The notes beneath the pieces were generated by a model. That model saw only the letters and a list, made by a program, of their open reading frames with translations, was not told the DNA's origin and did no database searches. Below are positions 1-8,894 of a stretch of DNA of 64,000 nt, in pieces (within the stretch, counting starts at the first letter, position 1; every line of letters begins with the position of its first letter). Source of the DNA: Phoronis australis (Eukaryota > Phoronida > Phoronidae); the NCBI GenBank assembly GCA_002633005.1, contig NMRA01000013.1, positions 1,722,403 to 1,786,402 of the forward strand, read 5' to 3'. The translations under genes and the position numbers were made by a program.

Positions 1-216
1 GAATAATCATGGAATAATCGTTAAAATAATCACAAACCTTACCTTTGTATGAGGTCGTGCTTACTTCCTCTCATAGAAGCACCCTTTTTACGCAATCTCA
101 GATTCAGTTGGCACGGCTGCAAGCCATTTCACCATGTATTTAAAGGGCTCGCGAAATCGAGGCTGTTAATCTATCACCACTAGTACACTCACGCCCTCTA
201 GTTATTGCAGATTTAC

Positions 217-369
217 CGAATAGCCCCATTGCCAGTTTATACTTGTCTTTCTCAGAACCTACGTAGAAGTTGCTATAGACGGCGTAGGCTTTCTTATTGC
301 TGTTATCTTCCAAATCAACGCGTAACTTATAGGAACGTTGATGTGTTAGTCGGTGGATATTATCGTTGC
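217..369 (-). CDS. FReD gene A exon 5
   Basis: 153 bp from acceptor ATTGTAG|GCAACG to a likely donor TTCG|GTAAAT (phase 1). It encodes [20 protein letters not shown], then [20 protein letters not shown]. Gene B ends this exon with YSGNAG before GTAAAT. Gene A has only FG, so four codons are missing or the donor has moved. The frame upstream of 369 stays open only because of the 42-bp repeat and is not the normal exon. Confidence 0.75.
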
Positions 370-3300
370 CTACAATATCAACAGAGAAGATACAGTGGGT
401 ATCATCGTTGCCTTCAATATCAACAGAAATGATATGGTGAATTTCATTATTGCCTTCAATGTCAACTGAAAAGATACAGTGAATATTATCGTTGCCTTCA
501 ATATCACCGGAAAAGATACAGTGGATGTTATCGGTGCTCCCATTATCAACAGAAAAGATACGGTGGATATTATCATTACCTTCAATATCAACAGAAAATA
601 TACGATGGATAGTATCGTTGCCTTCAATATCAACAGAAAAAATACAATGGAAGTAGCAACCATTGCAATTAGCAAACGAGAAAAAGGTTTTTGAAACGCA
701 CAAAACGTAATGTATAATTATTTGAATGACGAGGAAAGTGATTTTTACTGAGGAAGGGTAGTTTATAGCCGCTTTCGATAGTTGTTATTTACGCCTGTGT
801 CATAATCACACTGAAAATGAAGAATAGATGCGTCATATACTTACCCAACCAGAACTCCCCTTTAATGTTTCCAAAGCCAAGCTTATAGTCACGCCAATCC
901 CGAAAGAAGTTTACAGATCCATCTTGGCGTCTCTGGAAAACCTATTTGAAATATCGATGACTACAATGACTATAGTACTCAATTGCAGTCGTTTTGCGTA
1001 GGTTCTTAATCCAAAAGTGTTTTTGGGTGTAGACCTGCTGCACCTGTACGAGTGTAACTACTTCATTTGTAGTCGTCAATAACAGAGGAGTCCGCAAGGA
1101 TATAACAGATACAACATCTCGTATATCGGTTATTCCAAATTCTGTTTGAAAGGAAGTTCACACTGCTCTCGTTATAGATCCTCGGGTATCACACAACTCG
1201 TAACAACAATCGTCAACCTGTCATTAGATGCTCAATCTACATTTCAGTCTGCCGTCGTGGTGAAGTGAAACGCTTCAAGAAATGACTCTAAACGATAAAA
1301 AGCGACATCTGTTTTTAAATAGACATTCCTTTTTATTGTCTACTTCGTTACTTATGGTAACATTTCTTCAAAATTTCTTCTAAATTACAAAGTTTTGTTT
1401 CAGGAAATCATATGTTTAAAATCCTTGGTGAGCACAATATGTGTTACGTAGTCGCGAGACAGTGCGTTTTCTATAAAGGGCAGTCTTTACTGAGATTTAC
1501 GCAACGTCCACCGACAGACGTAATATATAAACATATGTATATTTTTTCATTCACTCTCAGGAAGTCTTGGGTTTCAAAATGAAGATTTTAACATTCCGCA
1601 AATAAAAGTGTAAGTCTTTATTTTTGACGGTTAAATCTGGCTTGGGCTATGAGGATTTTAAAAATGATCCAAAAACTTTCATGTACGTCCGAGCTAATAA
1701 AAGAAATAAACACAATTTTCAAGTTTCCTGCGAAAACGTTGACGTCAGTTTAACTTACAGCGATCTTAGTTAAGTCACAACTTTTTAGAAAAGCACTGTC
1801 ACGTGACTGCAAACGCTGTGCACGTGTTTCTGTTCCTACCAGAGAATTTAGAAATACATGTATACGATTTTATAGATGAAGTCCTTTAGAAGATATTCAA
1901 AGAAATGTAACCCTTGATAACGAAGGTAGCCTTAAAGGAGACCTTTAAGCCCCGTAGTGAACAAAACAGGTGACAATCATGTAGCCATTGATGACTAATT
2001 AAAAAATAAAATGAAACATGACACGCGAAAGTACTTTGGGCGACGCAAAGAATACGCATATCGGTCTCACCAATCATTGCTTTACTTTTTTCACCTCTTA
2101 GTTTATTTAAAGCGGTGTTTATAGCAAACATTTGGTCATATCAGTGAGTTGCAGAAACGTGTAGAGCCATGTTGCCTCGCTTACCGTCCAACCACCTCCG
2201 TCGGTCACCATGTCACAGTACACCTCCATCGTAACCAAGCCGTCTTTGAGTTGGATGGTGTACACGCCGCTTTCTTTGACGCCATTTTTGTACAAATCGG
2301 CACAATCCTTTGCTAAAACTGGAGAATCGATCTCAGTTATAATACAGGGTGTCCTAAAATGTACTCACACTTCAAACAACATTAAGTGCGTTGTTTATTC
2401 ATAGAATACAGTAGAAAAGATTGCCAACTCCTGAAAATTTATCTCACAAAAACGGCAAGGAATCGCAAAGACAAATGAAATTTCGTCCCACGTTGATGAG
2501 AACGTTCTCATTGGTGTTAATTTATATTGTTATTTCTATTTTGACCTCAACTTTACGATTTCAAACCAGCAATCTTGTTCTTAAGTCAATAAACAACGCA
2601 ATTACTGCCATTTTAAGCGCGAGTAGATTTTTGGGACACCCTGTACAGATGAATAATCAAAAGTAGCATGAGTAGTGTAAGTCAATTCAAAGTTCCGCAC
2701 GGTGAGTACCAGTCCGATACCTTTTCACAAATGACGGTTAAGATTCGAATTTCCTGCTGACCTACATTTTTTATTTTTCTGCTAATTTTGACCCAGGTTC
2801 CCTTCCAGTGAAATTTAAGCAACTCTCAACAAACTGACGTTACCTCTTCGTTTGTTGACGCATGCTCTCATCACTTTCATACACACCAGGTCTTCTTCCA
2901 CTGTGTTAAATTTGCCTTTAGTGGTCTTCATTATTCTTTGGAGTTCATCGAACAGTGCAGGCCTATCTCTCGTTTCTGCAAGTCTTAATCTAAAAAACAA
3001 GTGAATTCATGCCTTGATGTACTTCAGTACCGGGATAGAGCGCATGGCAACACGAGTCCACGATTTCGTCGTCCATCTTGAATATTCAAGTGGGTGGAGT
3101 AAAAAACCCACGTGCGTTTCCCACGTAAGTGGACGGGAGACTTAGGCCCAAAGAGCTATATGTTATACTTATCTCATTGGTTAGGCCCGTTAAAACCATT
3201 ATTTTTTCGAAAGATCGACCATAAATTGCCAAAAATTTGCAATTATATCTTTTACAACATCTTTAATTTGTCACAAACTTGTTTTTCTTCCTGAGAGCCT

Positions 3301-5688
3301 TGTATGCTCAATACGTTGGAGCGCATTGTACAATGGAGATGTTGTCGGTTAAAATCCGGTACTTTGCAAGGTAGGCCACTTTTTCAAGAAGTCCACTGCC
3401 CAACGTCAGCATAACATTGACATTGTTTCTTAGCCTTTGATCCAATTAGTAAAAACAAGTCTCCAAATTCTTTCAATCAAAGCCTTAATACTATTGCAAT
3501 AGCAAATTATTGCTATCACCTATCACCACAGCATCATCTTCTGCCCACAAAAGCCGAAAGCCAAAAAGCGAAGTAAAAAAAAATTCTTGAATGATCTGAA
3601 AGATTGTGGGTCCAAACAATAGCGAAATAGTCACGTATTTGTGGCGTGAATTTGTTATCAAGTGCTATTCACCAGACCACTGCACTTTTATTGTCGGGTC
3701 TCCATAGAGCGCAGTGTTAAATCGGCTTGTTTACTCAACCGAGTTCTCCACCGCGCATGCGCGCACGAGCTGCACATGCTCAACTCGAAACCATTAACTC
3801 ATGCATTGGCCGTTGGGTGTTCGAGAGTGTTTTTTACTCTTTCGTGTTTTTCTGAATACGGTACATAGCGAACGCCAATAACTTTTTTCAAGAAACAGGC
3901 CTCAGCGTAGGCTTTCCGACAAAAAATCACCGCAATACACCAAGGTAATAGACCTTGAGGTGAAATCGTAATGCATCTTGATGATCCAAACATAGCATGA
4001 CCGTTTCTTTTTAAGCAAAAGCGACATTTGTCTTTTCCAATGAACCGATCGACTACTTAAGGTTATGCAGGACAATTGCCCTAATATCTAGAAAAATGCA
4101 CTAAATATCGCACTGTCTTTATATAGAAAGCCTATACAACTTGATTTAGACTTTTTCCTATCTGCCGTTAACTGCTGGGTTCCTTGGGCATGCATTTTTA
4201 AGCAAATTTAGCACAAAAGCACAATGATACCAAAACAACGGTATCAATAACATGATAAGATATAAATGTGCACGATGAAATCTCAGAAACATCGTTAGAG
4301 TTTTCTGAAGTATTTCGATTTTGTTTCGTGCTACTTTTCTTCATGTTTTTCATAAAAATCCAATTTTAGATAGTCCCTCATGCAAAATTGGAAGGTTTTA
4401 AAATAATTCCTAATAGCATTTTAGAGAACCGTGCATAAATTACAATATTGAAAGTTTCATGTGAAACCGATCAGCTATTTCTGAGATGTGATGTCAAGGA
4501 GTCAGCCGATTTGGATTTTTACAGTCCTATGTAATCTTAACCCCTATTTAATCATTTTTGCAGTTGTTTACATAAAACTTGCGAATAAAGGTCGTCGACA
4601 ATTCTGAACATCTAAATAACTTAAGAAAATAACATTTCTAGTATGGCATGTTATGTGTTGCAAAATTCAATGTTCAAAAGTTATTTGATGTTATTATATT
4701 TATTCGATATCTTATATTTGCATTTGATTATATTCTTTGTATATCGGTTTTGACACTGACCAGCCAATAAACCACCAGGCCCAGACCCCAGGGTAGCCCG
4801 ACTGCAAGTCAACAAGTTCCGCTACAGTTGAGGCCTTGCAATTGGAGAGTTACTCGCTACCAAGGTATGAAACTCTGCATACCAATCGCAGCCGTCGTTT
4901 CAATTTACCCAGAGTTCCATTACAGACCATAACCGTAAACAACTTATCGAATGAAAACATGACATTATCGAATACAAATATAAAGCAGAATGAATAAATA
5001 TAATAACATCAAACATACATACAATCTTATCAAACATACATGTTGAAAACGTTGAAATTTGCAATACATAACACGCCATATTCCAGTCACGTTTACTTGA
5101 AAGATCAAATATTTCGGAGCTTAGTTACACGTTTTTTTTTGTGTTTAAAATACAACTCTAAAATGCAAGAAGCAGAGAACGAAATCAAAGTCCTGCGTTA
5201 TTATCTTATCTACTAACTTACCCGTAAACATTGGACAACCACGCCGGCACGGACAGGATCGATAATAATGATAGATGTTACAAGAACATATGGAATCATG
5301 AAAACTTTGATGTGAATCCGATCAGGTATTTCTGACATATGGTGCTACGAAGTTAGCAAACTTTGGACAATTTTTAGAGTCCTACGTAACCTTAACCTCT
5401 ATTTTAACATTTTTTTCACATTTGTCCAGAAAAACTTGCGAATTAAGATCAACGTGTCTTTTGAACATCGAAAACAGCATTTCCAGTCACGTTTACTAGA
5501 AAGGCCAAATATTTCATAACTTAGACGGTATTATGTATTGGTGTTTCTAATACAACTCTAAACAAAAAGTCCAAGAAACAGATACAGGATGCCCTCCGTT
5601 ATTATGTCGGTCATACACTAACTTACCCGTAGACATCAGACAGCAACACCGACACGGACAGGATCATCAGCAAACTATGCAGCCCCAT
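217..5688 (-). CDS. Secreted FReD lectin-like protein, gene A, five exons, 3' end outside window
   Basis: Exons (minus strand): 5627-5688, 2844-2989, 2185-2318, 845-941, 217-369. They total 592 nt and end in phase 1, exactly as gene B does before its last exon. The product is a signal peptide, a neck with two Cys, and then the FReD up to the central sheet ([63 protein letters not shown]). The terminal exon with the calcium loop and ligand pocket must lie left of position 1. Oddities: a 42-bp minisatellite made from the last intron/exon junction, a MITE 26 bp from the exon-3 acceptor, and an exon 5 that is 12 bp shorter than in gene B. Alternatively the gene is a recent pseudogene; no stop or frameshift is visible in the exons. 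Confidence 0.82.
351..658 (-). repeat. 42-bp tandem repeat duplicating a FReD 3' splice junction
   Basis: Seven full 42-bp units (351-392, 393-434, 435-476, 477-518, 519-560, 561-602, 603-644) and a decayed eighth. In the minus orientation each unit is intron tail (TTTTCTGTTGATATTGAAG) plus the first bases of exon 5 (GCAACGATAATATCCACCG). AG is kept at the junction in all seven units. 42 is a multiple of 3, so the units are open in the exon frame and would read [14 protein letters not shown]-like 14-mers. Only the unit next to the exon has TAG|GC; most others have AAG|GC. Confidence 0.9.
845..941 (-). CDS. FReD gene A exon 4
   Basis: 97 bp, [20 protein letters not shown] and on to GEFWLG, acceptor CAAATAG|GTTTTC, donor G|GTAAGT in phase 1. 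Confidence 0.88.
2185..2318 (-). CDS. FReD gene A exon 3: start of the fibrinogen domain
   Basis: 134 bp, [20 protein letters not shown] and on to [13 protein letters not shown], donor ACG|GTAAGC. The acceptor CTCCAG has only 26 bp of intron between it and a transposable element at 2345-2643. Confidence 0.88.
2345..2643. mobile_element. 299-bp MITE, TA target duplication, CAGGGTGTCC termini
   Basis: Termini CAGGGTGTCCTAAAAT and the inverted ATTTTTGGGACACCCTG, flanked by TA on both sides (2343-2344, 2644-2645). A second inverted pair lies inside (TTAAGTGCGTTGTTTATT and AATAAACAACGCAATTA). It has no coding capacity and sits inside FReD gene A intron 2, next to the exon 3 acceptor. Confidence 0.8.
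2844..2989 (-). CDS. FReD gene A exon 2: neck/helix
   Basis: The acceptor is TTTTTTAG|ATTAAG and the donor AGAG|GTAACG. 48 codons, [20 protein letters not shown] and on to VCMKVMRAC, matching gene B exon 2 in phase and in the two Cys positions. The donor is weaker than that of gene B (GTAACG versus GTAAGG). Confidence 0.78.
2990..4447. other. FReD gene A first intron, left part: no feature recognised
   Basis: Intronic sequence between exon 2 and the tandem duplication at 4448. The short open frames here have no recognisable domain. 4320-4530 resembles 19660-19880, so part is an old dispersed repeat. Confidence 0.5.
4642..5080. mobile_element. 439-bp inverted-repeat MITE with paralogous empty site
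   Basis: Long imperfect TIRs: TATGGCATGTTATGTGTTGC on the left and the inverted GCAATACATAACACGCCATA on the right, continued by TTTGATGTTATTATATTTAT and its inverse near 4994-5013. TTCTAG and TTCCAG flank it. The paralogous site at about 5479-5490 reads CATTTCCAGTCACG with no insertion, which fixes the boundaries. Confidence 0.75.
5222..5266 (-). pseudogene. Decayed duplicate of the FReD signal-peptide exon
   Basis: Aligns with exon 1 of gene A from CCTGTCCGTG to TACGG|GTAAG and keeps the donor. The segment containing the ATG and the first codons is deleted, leaving ATTATTATCGATCC, so it cannot start translation. Confidence 0.65.
5627..5688 (-). CDS. FReD gene A exon 1: signal peptide
   Basis: ATG at 5688-5686, then [20 protein letters not shown] plus GG and the donor GTAAGT. 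62 bp, phase 2, as in gene B exon 1. Hydrophobic Leu/Val/Ser core typical of a secretory signal. A decayed tandem copy lies at 5222-5266. Confidence 0.82.
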
Positions 5689-5753
5689 AATGATAGATGT
5701 TACACGAATTCACCAAATGAATTAAAATGTAATGTCGTCAGAAGACACGTTGG

Positions 5754-5759
5754 TTATAT
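5754..5759 (-). promoter_or_regulatory. TATA-like core promoter of FReD gene A
   Basis: Minus-strand GCATATAACCAACGTG about 66 bp upstream of the ATG aligns with the TATATAACCAGCGCGTG of gene B. Confidence 0.5.
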
Positions 5760-5769
5760 GCAATTTGAC

Positions 5770-6670
5770 AGCGACCGACACACTTTTTAATGATGTTTGA
5801 TCTTGTAGCTGCAATAGACTCTAGATTGTACCATAAAGAATGCCGTGCTTTGGAGCTCAGAAAACCAGGCCTTGCGGCCATCACGAGGACACTCAGAACC
5901 ACTGAGACGTGTTATTAAACTGTAATGTTGCGCTCTCACTTGACTAGTGAGAACATCGGCCATTTCTTAAGATGAAAGTGACATGCATAGGCTTTAAACA
6001 AATGCTAATTGTTAAAAGTGACTCAGAGATAAATAAAAAGATAGTAACAAAAAGTAAATTAGAAAAGTTACGACGAATTCATCGCTTTACTCTGTAAGCT
6101 CTATAAAAAGTATTGGGGTTGGCCAACCCTAAAGAAGCGAATTTATGTCTATAAACCCACCTCACATCAAAACGAATCAAATTTTCCTATAAATCATTCA
6201 CCTTTAAGAAATTGGTCTAAAATTTGAAGTGATTTCAGAGTTTTGATGGAACTGGCAGTTCGTTATTGTTTGGGATCAGGCTCTACAAGTTAGCCGATCA
6301 CGGCGAGTCATTTTATATGCCAGCCTTGGTGTCAACAAAGACGTTAACTAGTCGAGTAAAAAAAATGGCCNTCAACTTTTAAGTTGCATTTTTTCAAAGA
6401 AAAATATGTGTGAAAACTAAAAAAATGATGTCAACGAACCGAAAAAGTGTCCCACGTGCGTATTTATGCCAATTAATGCCGCCATTACCGATTTTTCGTT
6501 ATTTTATGATATCTCACTTTCTTATTCTTGTAAAGGAACAAATCAAGTGTCAAAACCGATATTTTGAGGGTCAAGCATTACGATAGAATAATTTTCTTCC
6601 TAATCTATTACATCTAATTTGTATTATACGGTTACTTACAATCAATACTACACTGAAAGTGTACATAAGC
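5770..6670. other. Intergenic, no gene recognised
   Basis: AT-rich sequence upstream of gene A with one ambiguous base at 6371. I see no exon or ORF with recognisable content. Confidence 0.4.
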
Positions 6671-6673
6671 CAA

Positions 6674-6708
6674 TATAAACACTGAATGTGCAACTTTCAG
6701 TGTTTATA
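6674..6708. repeat. Short perfect stem-loop
   Basis: TATAAACACTGAA and its exact inverse (13 bp each) separated by 9 nt. An overlapping wider pair ACACTGAAAGT/ACTTTCAGTGT spans 6650-6703. It may be the core of a small foldback element. Confidence 0.5.
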
Positions 6709-6799
6709 CAATCAGCTCTTTAATGAGCCAATTTTCAACAAATGTTTTAAATATTTCAAGGAAAAAACGCCGGAAAATGATTGCAGAAATATGGACAAT

Positions 6800-8290
6800 C
6801 ATTAGGTGTTGATGTCACTGATTACATGTTCAAACACTCCATGTCACTTTCATTGCTTTCCGTTAAACTTCCATACAAGCCTCCACTTTCCTCTTCTGTG
6901 TCCACTTCACAAACATTGGTGAGCAAGAAATCAATCAGTGAGTTTGGTAAGATGGCTCACACAACATGACCACAAAGGTCGTACCACTCTTTCGTCAGTC
7001 CTCATTCACCCTTGTCCTTCGTCACAAGGTTTTGGCTGCTCATTTATAAGTTCGCAAGCACGCTTGTACAAGGTGATACGGTGATTTACTCGTTGGATGT
7101 GAAATTTCAGTGCAGACTGGCACGAGGGAAGTCGAGCAAGGTCAATCTTGGACTTGTGAGGATTTCATCTTCACCAATCCTTTTACGTAACATCTTGGCA
7201 CGAGTAGCATCTTTCGATGACTCACGACTCTGACCGCACATGACGGAGGCAGTTGAACTCATCCAACTTACATCCCAATCAACGCCCCGTTGCCTGAATG
7301 CAAGGTGAAATTTTGGATTCTTTTCTAGTTTCTTAAAGGGGCCACCCTTTCCTTTACGTTTAAACGCACTGGTGCAATCTTCTCCATTGTATACGTAAAA
7401 TCCAAGTAGAGCTTCACAGTAGTCTTTGCCCAAGGATTTTGCTAGGTCGGAGAGATTCAGTAGTCGCGGATGTTTTCCAGACCCCGTATCTAGATATAAA
7501 GTCAACTTTACAGAGTGCCTGCAGCAAAATGACAAAGACATTAGTGTCAGAGATTCAGACGACGTCGTTTCTGTACCAAGTGAGGCAGCGTACTGGAGGT
7601 TACTGTAGCTTTGTGGGATCTCCTGAGTATGAACAGGAAACATCAAATCACTTTTATAATTACATTATGACATCGCATTTTAGTTCTCTTCAGAAAAAAG
7701 ATTTCAGGCTCCATCGCCACAAGATGCCCGTCTACAATCAGGATGGCCATCTCAGTTTTCTTCTACCTAGAAACTGCCTTCTCACCACTCCAGATTTGCA
7801 GTAACAGTTGACAGAGTTGCTTTTTTGTCATCGTTTGCAAGAAAAGTTTTGAAGTCATGCGGCTTTTGTGTAGCTGGTCCAACCAAAATTATTTTCTCTG
7901 AACTGCCACGTCACAACCGCTCCTGGCTTTGAGAGATTCAGGGTGGTAGCTGTCAGTTGAGAACAAGAAGTGCTTCTTCGACACCATTTGATCAAGTACT
8001 TGTAAACAGATATTGCCACATGTTGGAGGGAGAATAGCTAACGTATGGAGAAGTGCAAAACCATCTTGGATGAACAGATCATCCTCAGTATAATGAATGT
8101 CTTCTGGCGCAATGTCGTTCAGAAGATAACGCGAAATAGAGGCTTTGTTGGTCTTGGAAAAATGCCTGGTGTTCCAAGACAAGGGGGCACCGGTATCATG
8201 CAGTACTTCATGAGTTCTGGCATGTTCAATGGCTCGCCCAGTGTCTGGGATTTAACGGATTGTTCTAAAACCCCTTCGACACCCACGACC
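6800..8290 (-). pseudogene. Frameshifted relic of a repetitive transposon-associated gene
   Basis: Minus-strand pieces in several frames read in protein order: MPELMKYCMIPVPPCLGTPG (about 8260), FSKTNKASISRYLL and DGFALLHTLAILPP (about 8160-8040), STDSYHPESLKARSGCD (about 7950), KIILVGPATQKPHDFKTFLA (about 7890-7830), GEDCTSAFKRKGKGGPFKKL (about 7385-7325), then a tail with VVRPLWSC. The order and motifs (PVP near the start, SxDSYxxxSxK, G-x-DxTSAFxGKGK) match a large multicopy family of uncharacterised genes common in cnidarian and deuterostome genomes; this is from memory of the motif pattern. Many stops and frameshifts interrupt it. The longest intact piece is 179 codons (7107-7646). Confidence 0.6.
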
Positions 8291-8621
8291 CTCTCGACCC
8301 ACAATCCCACGACCTGTGGCAATAGATACATCTGCGCTTTTTACACATTTCAAAATCGCATTACGTCTCGGAGCGACTTTCCCATGAGACTTACCAGCAC
8401 GAGAATTTGATCGAGCTCAAGTCTGGTGGTTAAAACGGAAAGTGGCGTAAGAACATGACCTGATATAGTGAATTGTGAGCGTGCTATTTCTTGTCATGGA
8501 AATAGTTCCACGAGTACCTACCAATGGCCTTATTCTACTAAACTTAGGGAGATAGTACGTTAACGTGAATGCACATAATTTCATATTTTTATTGTTTTTT
8601 GTTGTATACTCTACTATTATT

Positions 8622-8892
8622 AAAATCTCATGGTCTATTTACATCCGACCTCTTGTCTATTACGACGTTTCGGTCGATGAGGTGCTGGAGTCAAATTATC
8701 TGTAGTTTCAGAAGTCGTGGGTTCAAACCCTTCCTCGGACAAAAAAATCACACCATGATGAGTGTACCACATATCCATGCTCGCTCTTCTAAGAACGCAG
8801 GAACACCTGACGATGGCCGGAGGATAGACCGACCGAAACGTCGTGACAGTGTAAATAGACAAAAGGTCGGTGTAAATAGACCAAGAGATTTT
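8622..8892. mobile_element. About 270-bp TIR element with an internal tRNA-like B box
   Basis: Terminal inverted repeats of about 60 bp: AATCTCATGGTCTATTTACA on the left pairs with TGTAAATAGACCAAGAGATT on the right, and ACGACGTTTCGGTCG pairs with CGACCGAAACGTCGT. The interior has GGGTTCAAACCC (8720-8730), a perfect pol III B-box type sequence. Non-coding; the long frame across it is incidental. Confidence 0.65.
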
Positions 8893-8894
8893 GA

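Larger units (their letters stand above)
4448..5706 (-). repeat. Tandem duplication of the FReD gene A first-exon region (two units of about 400 bp)
   Basis: Unit 1 is about 4448-5279 (containing the MITE 4642-5080) and unit 2 about 5297-5706. Shared landmarks in order: CCGATCAG(C/G)TATTTCTGA, CCTTAACC(C/T)CTATTT, the CAGTCACGTTTACT block, AATACAACTCTAAA, CTAACTTACCCGTA and ATAATGATAGATGTTACA. Only unit 2 keeps a start codon and TATA-like promoter. Confidence 0.7.

Noticed and set aside
351-644. CRISPR-like array
   Set aside because: Units abut with no unique spacers and the host is an animal; it is a minisatellite.
140-703. A 187-codon minus-strand frame read as one repetitive protein
   Set aside because: Its N-terminal half is the 42-bp intron/exon-junction repeat, and the conserved FReD exon begins at 369. 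The tail past 217 is probably intron.
8045-8410. 121-codon plus-strand frame
   Set aside because: Antisense shadow of the degraded transposon-associated gene on the minus strand.
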